Below the pieces are notes generated by a model, which saw nothing but the letters and a program-made list of their open reading frames with translations, made no database searches and had not been told where the DNA came from. Below, piece by piece: positions 1 through 7,221 of a stretch of 23,756 bases of DNA (its first letter is position 1; each line of letters opens with the position of its first letter). Source of the stretch: a virus; the IMG/VR virus record IMGVR_UViG_3300021170_000069, positions 1 to 23,756 of that record. The stretch is one strand, 5' to 3'. A program made the position numbers and the translations under genes.

Positions 1-248
1 GGTGTTGGTCGGTCGCGCACTCCAAAGTTCTGCGCCGGTTGGTATGCTTGGCTACTTTTGGGGATCAACGGCTCTTGTACGGCAGCGGTGGATTATAACT
101 GGTATTTGGTCGTGGCCATGAACGGAGGGCAGCAAATGCCTTGGGGTATCCACCGAATTTCCGATATCTATGCGCCTGGCAATCCATGGCTAAATCAGTG
201 TAGGCAAACTTCGGAGTCTTCCAACTGCCCATCGTCCTCACCCACGAG
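1..248 (+). other. Unassigned stretch upstream of the DNA polymerase
   Basis: No recognisable gene lies here. One plus-strand frame is open from base 1 to a TGA at 250-252, but its product is Trp-rich at the start and Ser-rich at the end and resembles nothing I know. The polymerase frame is open only from 204, after a TAA near 96 and a TAG at 201-203. The three Exo motifs of family A polymerases are not all present, so the missing part of the exonuclease domain could have been expected here, but I cannot find Exo I or Exo II in any plus frame. No tRNA-like fold or clear promoter was seen. It may be the tail of an upstream gene, a leader, or the remains of an interrupted polymerase 5' end. Confidence 0.3.
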
Positions 249-1736
249 TTGAAGCAGGGCGAATTTCGCCCGGATAACCATCAGGTTTACTGTGGACTCG
301 ATTCAGCTATCACTCTTGAGGTCTTCGAGGAACTAAGCACGCTCAGCAACGCGCCGCCACTCGTGTATTCGTTCTCGCGTGCGCTGCAGGCGCCAATCTT
401 GGAGATGACCCTAAGGGGATTTCGAATAGACGAGTATGAGCGGCAGAGCAGCCTAGCACAGCTAAGAGAGAAGCGAAGAAAGCTAGACTCTGCCCTGCAA
501 CTAATGGCATATGCTGTGTGGGATAAGCCACTCAACCCGCGAAGCCCAGAGCAACTAAAGGTGTTCTTCTACAAGGTCATGAAGTTGCCAGAAGTCTGGT
601 CTTCGTTGAAAGGCGAGCGGAAGACCCGGATGAACCGAGAGTCGTTGGAGAAGTTGGAGATATACCTTTATGCTCGACCAATCATCGCGTGTATCTTCGC
701 CATTCGAGATCTCAGCAAGCAGATCGAATTCTTTGAAACTGAGCTTGACAACGATGGACGATTCAGGACAAGCTATAACATTGGTGGAACTGAATCTTGG
801 CGTCTGTCGTCTAGCAAGTCTTCTACTGGCACCGGAGGAAATGCGCAGAATCTTAAGCGAGACGACGATATTTCTAAGGGCGAATTATCTGTCAGGAAGC
901 CATTCATCGCTGACCAGGGAATGAAGCTATGTGTGATAGACCTCGAACAGGCAGAATCGCGGGAGGTCGGATGGCTATTCGGCATATTATTCAACGATTG
1001 GAACTACCTAGATGCTTGTGAGCAGCGCGACCTTCACACTTATACTGCGAGTCTAATATGGCCCTCCGTTGTCACCGACCGAAAGAGTGCCGAGATGCCA
1101 TTCTATCGCCACTTCACTTACCGGGATATGAGCAAACGCGGTGGACACCTCACTTCATACATGGGTACTGCCTGGACTGCGGCGCGGTCCTTGAAAGTTC
1201 CATTAAAGCTAATGGAGCAGTTTCAACTAGCATTCGCGACGGGGCCAAAGGCCGCATTTCCCTCCTTTCCGCGCTGGTGGCGCTATTGCGCGCAGCAATT
1301 ACAGGTAAAGCAGCAAATTACCAATTCCTTTGGCGTTACCCGCACGTTCTTTGGCAGACCAAACGACGAAACTACGTTACGAGAGGCTATAGCACATAGC
1401 CCACAAAGTAGCACCGCGATGCGGACGAACTTGGCCCTCTGGCGCATTTGGCGTTTCATGCCCTACGTGCAGCTTCTCGCTCAGACCCACGACTCGGTCA
1501 CGTTCCAGTACCGAGACAGAGACACAAAGCACGCGAGGGAGATCATCCGCGATGCGATGGCACTCATTTCCACGCCGCTATTCGCTCCCAATGGCCGCAA
1601 GTTCGATGTTCCGGGGGAGGCGAAGGTGGGATGGAATTGGGGCGCTTGGGACGCCAAGTACAACCCGAACGGGCTGCGGAAGTGGAAGGGGGAAGACGAT
1701 AGGAAGAGGCTAGAGGGAATGGATAGAGTGCTTTGA
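249..1736 (+). CDS. Family A DNA polymerase, exonuclease domain mostly absent
   Basis: Template-directed DNA synthesis for phage replication in the cytoplasm. Counting from the TTG at 249, the Exo III-like motif YCGLD is at residues 14-18. TESWRLSSS (181-189) and GGNAQNLKR (196-204) match the conserved blocks before the palm. Motif A is IDLEQAESR with Asp231. Motif B is R292-x3-K296-x7-Y304, with His where E. coli Pol I has Phe762. Motif C is QTHDSV with His414-Asp415. At about 495 residues it is much shorter than Pol I, and no Exo I or Exo II motif is visible, so proofreading is doubtful. The start is uncertain: the frame is open from 204 with no ATG. TTG at 249 lacks a good ribosome site, while GGAG at 213-216 lies 8 nt before an in-frame CTG at 225. 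Its stop overlaps the next start (TGATG). The family is certain; the 5' end is not. Confidence 0.88.
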   Translation: MKQGEFRPDNHQVYCGLDSAITLEVFEELSTLSNAPPLVYSFSRALQAPILEMTLRGFRIDEYERQSSLAQLREKRRKLDSALQLMAYAVWDKPLNPRSPEQLKVFFYKVMKLPEVWSSLKGERKTRMNRESLEKLEIYLYARPIIACIFAIRDLSKQIEFFETELDNDGRFRTSYNIGGTESWRLSSSKSSTGTGGNAQNLKRDDDISKGELSVRKPFIADQGMKLCVIDLEQAESREVGWLFGILFNDWNYLDACEQRDLHTYTASLIWPSVVTDRKSAEMPFYRHFTYRDMSKRGGHLTSYMGTAWTAARSLKVPLKLMEQFQLAFATGPKAAFPSFPRWWRYCAQQLQVKQQITNSFGVTRTFFGRPNDETTLREAIAHSPQSSTAMRTNLALWRIWRFMPYVQLLAQTHDSVTFQYRDRDTKHAREIIRDAMALISTPLFAPNGRKFDVPGEAKVGWNWGAWDAKYNPNGLRKWKGEDDRKRLEGMDRVL

Positions 1737-2083
1737 TGCGGGCAGTCGTGTTCGGCGGAAGGGACTACCAGGACCGAGTTAGGCTCTTCTACGAGCTAGA
1801 TCGAATTGGCGAACTATTCGATATATCCTGCGTTATAAGCGGCATGGCTGCTGGCGCAGATTCTCTCGCGATTAGCTGGGCCTCGAAGTGGGACTTACAA
1901 GTGGTACTATTCCCAGCTGATTGGAAGAAGCACGGCGGCAGCGCGGGAGCAATTCGCAACCAGCAGATGATAGACGAAGGGAAGCCAGACTTGGCAGTGG
2001 CCTTCCCAGGCGGCAACGGTACCGCCGATATGCTTCGAAGGTGCAAGAAGGCTAGCATTCGCACGATAATCATCGAGAAGTAG
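1736..2083 (+). CDS. SLOG-family protein (DUF2493-like)
   Basis: A 115-residue single-domain Rossmann-like protein of the SLOG superfamily, which is thought to bind nucleotides or nucleotide-derived ligands; the exact role in phages is not known. Visible family marks are FGGRDY at residues 6-11, the VISGMAAGADSLAISWA block in the middle, FPADWKK, AGAIRNQQM and AFPGGNGTADM. The ATG at 1736 overlaps the polymerase stop by one base (TGATG), implying translational coupling. A TTG three bases earlier is the less likely start. It sits between the polymerase and a P-loop ATPase, so a role tied to nucleotide pools or replication is plausible, but this is inference from position. Confidence 0.85.
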   Translation: MRAVVFGGRDYQDRVRLFYELDRIGELFDISCVISGMAAGADSLAISWASKWDLQVVLFPADWKKHGGSAGAIRNQQMIDEGKPDLAVAFPGGNGTADMLRRCKKASIRTIIIEK

Positions 2084-2093
2084 GCGGGGCAAT

Positions 2094-3275
2094 GTGGCAC
2101 AAGACTTCGTGGACCTCTTTCTCGATTACACAGAGCAGACTCCATCTCCGTACATCTTCCGTTTGTGGAGTGCGATTGCCGGCGTAGCCGGCGCGCTGGA
2201 GCGCCGCGTTTGGGTCAAGGCCCTGCCGCAAGCCACGTATGCTAACTTGTATGTCTTGCTAGTCGCCGCCCCTGGCGTTGGGAAAGGTGTCATTGATGAG
2301 ATCACGAGGATTTGGCGTAAGGTTCCGCGTTTACATCTTGCTCCGGACAGCGTTACTTCTGCCTCGCTGCTTGATAGCCTTATGGAGGCAGACAGGAAAG
2401 TTGTCTACAATGGAAGCATTGCTTTCGAGTATCACTCCCTCATTGTTCCAAGTGAGGAGTTTGGGGTACTCGTGCCAGCTCATGATCTCGAGTTTCTCTC
2501 CCGACTCAACAGGATATTCACAAATCCCGACGTACTGCGTGTACGCCGCAAGTACCTCAAGGAAGAGATCCAGATCATCAACCCGCAGATGACAATCCTT
2601 GCAGGCACGCAGCCGGGGTACTTGGGCAGTTTGCTGCCAGAAGAAGCATGGAGCATGGGCTTCACACAGAGACTCTTGCTCATCCACGCCGGCAGCGGAG
2701 TGAAAGTGGACCTCTTCGGTGACTACAGCACCCACGCCGTGCAGGAGGCGAAGCTAGTGCGAAGTATGGAGGCGCTTTCGATGATTTCCGGCCAACTCCA
2801 ATGGGAGCCAAAGGCGGCACAGACGTTCTCTAACTGGCACGCAGCCGGCGGCCCGCCAGCACCAGACCACCCACGGCTTACACACTACGTCAACCGCCGA
2901 ACGCAATTCATGCTGAAGCTAATGCTAATCTCTGCCTGCAGCAGGGGGGCAGAACGAATAGTCACTGAGTTCGACTACCAGCGCGCCCTCGCCTGGCTCC
3001 TCGCAGCCGAGTCCGTCATGCCTGACGTATTCCGCGAGATGGTGCAGAAGAATGACTCGAACGTGATCGATGAACTTGTTCGCTTCGCGTGGCAACTCTT
3101 CCTCAAGGGGAAGAAGCCAATTCACGAGGCGCGATTGCACGCATTCTTGAGCGAGAAAGTGCCGAGCGAGAAGGTGCCACACATTCTCGCGCTGGCGATC
3201 CGCAGCGGATTCCTGGAACAGGATAACAAGGACCCGAAATGCTACAAACCGAGATCGAAGGACAGACTGCAGTGA
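2094..3275 (+). CDS. P-loop ATPase, DUF3987/primase-helicase-like
   Basis: Probable replication ATPase or helicase-like protein of 393 residues. The GTG start at 2094 follows a purine-rich GGCGGGG and lies 10 bases after the previous stop. A Walker A-like APGVGKG is at about residues 59-65, with Gly in place of the usual final Ser/Thr. LIVPSEEFG at 116-124 would be the Walker B region with Glu121-Glu122. ILAGTQPGYL (168-177) resembles sensor 1, and GFTQR (189-193) offers an arginine finger. These features match DUF3987-type proteins, often annotated as phage primase/helicase. No primase (Toprim or zinc) domain is visible, so this is the ATPase part alone. The atypical Walker A deserves care: nucleotide binding is likely, robust helicase activity is not shown. 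The end overlaps the next start by four bases. Confidence 0.72.
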   Translation: MAQDFVDLFLDYTEQTPSPYIFRLWSAIAGVAGALERRVWVKALPQATYANLYVLLVAAPGVGKGVIDEITRIWRKVPRLHLAPDSVTSASLLDSLMEADRKVVYNGSIAFEYHSLIVPSEEFGVLVPAHDLEFLSRLNRIFTNPDVLRVRRKYLKEEIQIINPQMTILAGTQPGYLGSLLPEEAWSMGFTQRLLLIHAGSGVKVDLFGDYSTHAVQEAKLVRSMEALSMISGQLQWEPKAAQTFSNWHAAGGPPAPDHPRLTHYVNRRTQFMLKLMLISACSRGAERIVTEFDYQRALAWLLAAESVMPDVFREMVQKNDSNVIDELVRFAWQLFLKGKKPIHEARLHAFLSEKVPSEKVPHILALAIRSGFLEQDNKDPKCYKPRSKDRLQ

Positions 3276-3493
3276 CCATACCCTTGGTAATGCACTTCAC
3301 CATCCGCCACGCCAGCTTCCGCCGACGGCTCACAAACGCTCGGAAGCTCGCCAGCGGCGAAGTCCATGAAGTTTTCGAGCCCGTGGGCTACTTCGTCGTC
3401 CTCGACCCCGGCGGCATCGCCTTCCGCCTCGGCGACGAGGATATGGGCATCAAGCCTGGCCAGCTGGTGCGCCTACGGCTGGAATTTCTTTGA
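3272..3493 (+). CDS. Small unknown protein, end of the replication block
   Basis: Not recognised. I place the start at the GTG at 3272, which overlaps the preceding TGA (GTGA) and has GAAGGA about 9 nt upstream. This gives 73 residues. An ATG at 3239 would add 11 residues but lies inside the ATPase gene. The product is basic at the N terminus (HFTIRHASFRRRLTNARK) and then appears as a short beta-rich domain with a GYFVVLDPGGIAFRLGDED stretch and an alternating hydrophobic C terminus. Its last 44 bases overlap the 3' end of the endolysin gene on the opposite strand. It is the last plus-strand gene in the window. Confidence 0.55.
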   Translation: MTIPLVMHFTIRHASFRRRLTNARKLASGEVHEVFEPVGYFVVLDPGGIAFRLGDEDMGIKPGQLVRLRLEFL

Positions 3494-4043
3494 AGCCCAA
3501 GGTAATCTCAGGATCGAGGTCTGCAATTGCCTTCGCAATCGCTACGCAGCCCAGCTGATGATCTATCGTGCCGCGGCTCCACACGCCGTCCGCAACGTAC
3601 TTCCCGCCCTGGTAAATCGAGGTTCCGGCCCAAACGTACCCGCTTGGCCTCCCATGGTTCCGGGGGCCAAAGCCGTTCCATAGCTCCCACTCATAGCACG
3701 CCATTGGCCAGGTCCACTCGGAAACCTTCGTGATGTGGTCGAGTGCAAGCGCATCGGCAGCGCCAGACTCCCAAGAGTCAAACGGCCCGCGACCTCTTGG
3801 AACATGAGTAGTGCGGTGCGACAGCGTGTCGCCGTTCCCGAGATACGAATCAAACGACGGATTCTCCCGCTCAAACACTGGCATGACCCAAAGAGCTGGC
3901 ACACTGCACCTTGCTTGTAAGGCTAGGAATCTGTCTCGGTGGAGTAGAAGGCGCTTGGCGACTAATGCCGCTTCATGCGTGCGAATAAGCTGCATGGAGG
4001 ACAAATCTGCTGCGTACTCCGACTCAAGCTTCGAAAAATCCAT
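3450..4043 (-). CDS. Endolysin, lysozyme-like
   Basis: Likely the peptidoglycan hydrolase that lyses the host at the end of infection. Its 197 residues include FERENPSFDSYLGNGD (57-72), TTHVPRGRGPF (78-88), a WESGAADAL helix, YEWELWNGFG (117-126), YVWAGT and GGKYVADGVW (146-155). This series matches a lysozyme-like family found in phages and cyanobacteria, recalled from memory. The Glu in FERE is the candidate catalytic acid. There is no signal peptide, so release would need a holin. A strong AGGAGG precedes the ATG by about 8 nt. It is the last late gene and overlaps the opposing plus-strand gene by 44 bp. The membrane-protein cassette with holin candidates is about 13 kb upstream, so lysis genes are not clustered. 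Confidence 0.75.
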   Translation of the reverse strand: MDFSKLESEYAADLSSMQLIRTHEAALVAKRLLLHRDRFLALQARCSVPALWVMPVFERENPSFDSYLGNGDTLSHRTTHVPRGRGPFDSWESGAADALALDHITKVSEWTWPMACYEWELWNGFGPRNHGRPSGYVWAGTSIYQGGKYVADGVWSRGTIDHQLGCVAIAKAIADLDPEITLGFKEIPAVGAPAGQA

Positions 4044-4054
4044 TTCCAGTCCTC

Positions 4055-4870
4055 CTATGGAAGCCCATTCATGTTGGTGAGCATCGTCGCATTACCATCA
4101 TGCGGAAAATGCACGTTGTCAAGCGTTGATCCTACCGTTGCGTAGCACGAATGGCCATTCCACGGTACACTTGACGCCTCGCATGTGCTCATTCGCATTA
4201 GATAGTATTGATCGACAAACGTGAGCGAGCCACCAATCGAGGTCACGTTCTGCGGCGGCAGCGCGCCGGTCCAACCAAAGTCTTGCGCCCACCGACAGGT
4301 TCCGGCGCTGCCGCAGTTGGCTGGCGTACCAGAGTTTTGCGCCACATAGAACACCATCCTCGATGCCGATTGCAGCGTGAGACCGTCTATGCCTACCGCG
4401 CTTTCCGGCGGCGGATCAGTCCCGACGCTTGGCCACTTTCCATTGCTAAGCGCACCGTGGGCATTGACGACAGCCTGCATGATTGTATAGGCATAGCTGA
4501 GCGTTCCATAGCCATTGCTGCAACACTGCCCGCTTACTGCGTCATTTACGCTGGATTGCAAATGGATGCTCGATGGCGATTTAGCCCCTATCGCCGACCA
4601 TGGAAAGCAGTCCCGAAATGTCTGCCACGTCGCACCGGCCGATCCGAGAATAACAACCGGGTGACCGTTGATGTATTGCGAGCGCTGAGCGTAGGTCTTT
4701 TCAAGGCCCTCGCCGTGACTGTCGGCCCCAAGAATAAAATCGTTAGCTTGGATCAGCGCCACCGCAGCATTGACTCGGCTCGCCGCCGTCGAGTTATAGT
4801 AAGCATCTCCGCACGACGCATGGGCTGGCGTCAACAGCAGCAGACTAAGAAGTGTTATAAGTAATCGCAT
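4055..4870 (-). CDS. Secreted SGNH/GDSL-like hydrolase
   Basis: A 271-residue protein that starts with a clear Sec signal peptide (MRLLITLLSLLLLTPAHA, cut before SCG). The mature part has GADSHGE with candidate nucleophile Ser51, a GSAGAT block near 76-81, an Asn-Asp at 109-110 as possible block III, and DNVH near the C terminus with Asp251 and His254. This is the order of an SGNH hydrolase, a fold often used as an esterase or polysaccharide deacetylase. The mature part has eight cysteines, suggesting disulfides in the periplasm. I chose ATG 4870 over TTG 4888 because GAGG sits just upstream and the gap to the fibre gene is 5 bp. A role in trimming O-acetyl groups on the host surface polysaccharide is inferred from its place beside the fibre genes. 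Confidence 0.6.
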   Translation of the reverse strand: MRLLITLLSLLLLTPAHASCGDAYYNSTAASRVNAAVALIQANDFILGADSHGEGLEKTYAQRSQYINGHPVVILGSAGATWQTFRDCFPWSAIGAKSPSSIHLQSSVNDAVSGQCCSNGYGTLSYAYTIMQAVVNAHGALSNGKWPSVGTDPPPESAVGIDGLTLQSASRMVFYVAQNSGTPANCGSAGTCRWAQDFGWTGALPPQNVTSIGGSLTFVDQYYLMRMSTCEASSVPWNGHSCYATVGSTLDNVHFPHDGNATMLTNMNGLP

Positions 4871-4875
4871 AATCC

Positions 4876-7221
4876 TCAAAGCCTCCAATTGAAGAAGTAT
4901 CCGCCGAACCCCGGCGCATTTGAACCCTCCAGCGTGGAGTTAGCCGCCACTGAGACTGCGCGCTCAAGCGCAGAGTAGAATTGCAACCCAACCCCTGCCG
5001 GCATTCCGAAAAATGCCGAAGTTGTGCCGATTGAGACGTTGTTGTTCGGAATGACCCCCGTTGATCCACTCGGAGTAGTAGTGCTATTCACGCCAATCCC
5101 AATGTAGGCTCCGCTACTACTAAAGCCGAATCCATTATGATTGATGACTACTCCATCTTCCACTTGCCCAACTACAATCGTCGCTCGGCATGTTGCCGAG
5201 TTGTGCAAGGCTTCCCATACATCAGCGGCAGCTGGATTCCATGAAGCTGTGCTGTCGGTTATAGTAGTCGAAACGCTAACTCGGTTATAATTATTCCAAA
5301 CACCAAATCGCGCAGCGCCGCAAGAGCCCGCGCTCGACCCAAATGTGAAGTCGATCTGACCCTGCGCATTCGTCAGCACAGTACCAACGTATGTGCATTG
5401 GTTCTGTGAGCAGGAGAATGTCTGCGTGTTGGAATAGCGGCAGGTCGCGGCGGCACTATTCGTCAGCAGTCCATTGAACATCGCGAGTGTTGTCGCCCGC
5501 GTAGTTGTATTAGTCCATGCAACTGTGCAGAGCGTTACCGTGCTGCCGTTTACGCCAACGTAAACGTCATGGACCGAAGCTGCTGCCCAATTGCTCCCCA
5601 GGACGACGGAGAGCCCCACCGCATCGGTAGTATTTGCCGTGAACTGGAACATGCGCGTGCTTGTCCCATCATAGATGGGAATGAGCGAGTTCTTATACGG
5701 AGCGTAGTAGAGCGTGGTTTGAGCGCTCTGCGTGGAAGTCATAACTGGGACGCCGCTTTGCAGCGTCAGCCGGCCACCAGGATCGCCGCATTGCACGTAG
5801 ATGTTCGAGCCAGTGACTGGCAGGCACGGACCAAGGCCAACGGTTCCACTCAAGCCGCCAATGGTTGAGACGCCAGCAGCAGCTGTGGAACCGAGAGCCT
5901 GAGCGCTCCATTTGGAAGTTCCATCAGACAGTAGGATATACCCGCCGTTGGCGGAGCTAATCGTCACACTCGTCCCACCGTTGATTGTATCTGCCCCGGC
6001 ACGGGCAATGACGAGCGTATTCACTGCCGTGACTGTGCCCTGCAAGTCCAGTACGCAAATCATGTAGGGAGCGCCGGTGACATTTGCTGCCGGCAGCGTC
6101 CAAGTACGCGAGGCCGTGAAGGCAGCGTTTGTGAAGGCGCAGCGATCGGTGTTGAGGATCGTATAGATGCTGTCGCCGTGACCAGTGCCCTGATCACCAA
6201 AGATATTAAGACCCGAAGACTGCCGTGCGGCATTCGCAGAGGTCTGCCCGGTGCAACCCTGGGAGATAAGACACGGCACAGCCTGAGTCGCGAAGGCTGT
6301 AAAGGCAACATTGTTGGTCTTCGTGCAAGTTATGACTCCTGCATTTGTCACAGTGCAGTCCTGGGATAGGGTCGCCATCTGTGGCGCAGCGCCAGTGACG
6401 CCGAATACCATCTGCCCATTGGTGCCGACGCCTATGACCGATGGGCAAGCCCCCGCGCCGCCACCAATGACAATACCGTTCGCGGTAAGCGCGGCCGAAG
6501 ACCCAATCGCCGATGCCGCTGTCCAGCACGGCACGCCGCCCGACGTGCCGCTCGCCACGGTCGCAAAGGGACCGAACAGGACGTTGTTGGTCTTGGTACA
6601 CGTGATCACACCAGCGTTGGTGACCGTGCAGTCCTGCGACATTGTCGCAAAGACCGCCGCGCTGCCAGTCACCCCCAGGAACACCTGCCCGTTCGTGCCT
6701 GTCGGCAGCGCTGTACGGCCCTGGAAGACCTCATAATTTGTCCCAAGCGCGCCGTCGGAGCGCACCTCGATGCTGGAGTTTTGCGCTACCTGGAAATTTG
6801 CCGCGCCGTTGATCGTGATCCCGCCGCTGGGCGTGATTATCACTAGACCGGCGCCGAGGTTAAGCACCTCGAAGTTGAACGCTCCCGTAGCCCACGTGGA
6901 TGGCACCGGCAGCGTGACGGCGACCGCCCCCGCATTGTTGAAGGTGATCATCTGTCCGTAGTCGGACGCCGCGATCGTGTACGACGTACCAACCTGCGGA
7001 TTGACGCCGGGGAACTGACCCCACGAGGCCAGGAAATCCTGCATGCAGGAACGCACCGATGCCGGCGTGATGGTACCTACTAGGTTGTCAGGGAAACACG
7101 TCGCGATCTCGGCGCTCAGGACAGCCTTGCTCTTGGCGGCGCCCGTTTGAGCGCACGCCAGTCCCGCCGAAACGGCGAGGGCCAGGAGCGCTGCTATGAC
7201 TGATCGGATGCTAGTTCGCAT
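4876..7221 (-). CDS. Large tail-fibre-like protein with signal peptide
   Basis: A 781-residue beta-rich protein with phage fibre modules. The N terminus MRTSIRSVIAALLALAVSAG is a signal-peptide-like segment cut near ACAQ. Then follow a short helical part, beta modules of the kind seen in fibres, two copies of a 48-residue repeat containing QDCTVTNAGVITCTKTNNV, an AGADTINGGTSVTISS module, and a C-terminal half with LYYAPYKNSLIPIYDG and FGVWNNYNR that I recall from Rhizobiales prophage fibres. It contains roughly twenty cysteines, which is unusual for a cytoplasmically assembled fibre. The ATG at 7221 has AAGG just upstream and overlaps the previous gene by 11 bp; an ATG at 7242 is possible but has a worse ribosome site. 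Likely host recognition; whether it is really exported is open. Confidence 0.7.
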   Translation of the reverse strand: MRTSIRSVIAALLALAVSAGLACAQTGAAKSKAVLSAEIATCFPDNLVGTITPASVRSCMQDFLASWGQFPGVNPQVGTSYTIAASDYGQMITFNNAGAVAVTLPVPSTWATGAFNFEVLNLGAGLVIITPSGGITINGAANFQVAQNSSIEVRSDGALGTNYEVFQGRTALPTGTNGQVFLGVTGSAAVFATMSQDCTVTNAGVITCTKTNNVLFGPFATVASGTSGGVPCWTAASAIGSSAALTANGIVIGGGAGACPSVIGVGTNGQMVFGVTGAAPQMATLSQDCTVTNAGVITCTKTNNVAFTAFATQAVPCLISQGCTGQTSANAARQSSGLNIFGDQGTGHGDSIYTILNTDRCAFTNAAFTASRTWTLPAANVTGAPYMICVLDLQGTVTAVNTLVIARAGADTINGGTSVTISSANGGYILLSDGTSKWSAQALGSTAAAGVSTIGGLSGTVGLGPCLPVTGSNIYVQCGDPGGRLTLQSGVPVMTSTQSAQTTLYYAPYKNSLIPIYDGTSTRMFQFTANTTDAVGLSVVLGSNWAAASVHDVYVGVNGSTVTLCTVAWTNTTTRATTLAMFNGLLTNSAAATCRYSNTQTFSCSQNQCTYVGTVLTNAQGQIDFTFGSSAGSCGAARFGVWNNYNRVSVSTTITDSTASWNPAAADVWEALHNSATCRATIVVGQVEDGVVINHNGFGFSSSGAYIGIGVNSTTTPSGSTGVIPNNNVSIGTTSAFFGMPAGVGLQFYSALERAVSVAANSTLEGSNAPGFGGYFFNWRL
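6283..6699 (-). repeat. Two-copy internal repeat in the large fibre gene
   Basis: The two copies lie at 6556-6699 and 6283-6426, about 273 bases apart from start to start. Each encodes GTNGQ, a GVTG turn, then the 19 identical residues QDCTVTNAGVITCTKTNNV and a final FAT. The protein is identical across the core, so this is a recent or constrained duplication of one beta unit with two cysteines per copy. The spacer between them also holds a GVPCW and GGAGACPS cysteine pair. Confidence 0.85.

Noticed and set aside
1-248. tRNA or group I intron end before the polymerase
   Set aside because: No cloverleaf with a TTC arm and no conserved intron core elements could be identified.
4208-4864. Plus-strand open frame of 218 codons
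   Set aside because: Antisense to the SGNH-like gene; Arg-rich, no family, no ribosome site pattern in common with the operon.
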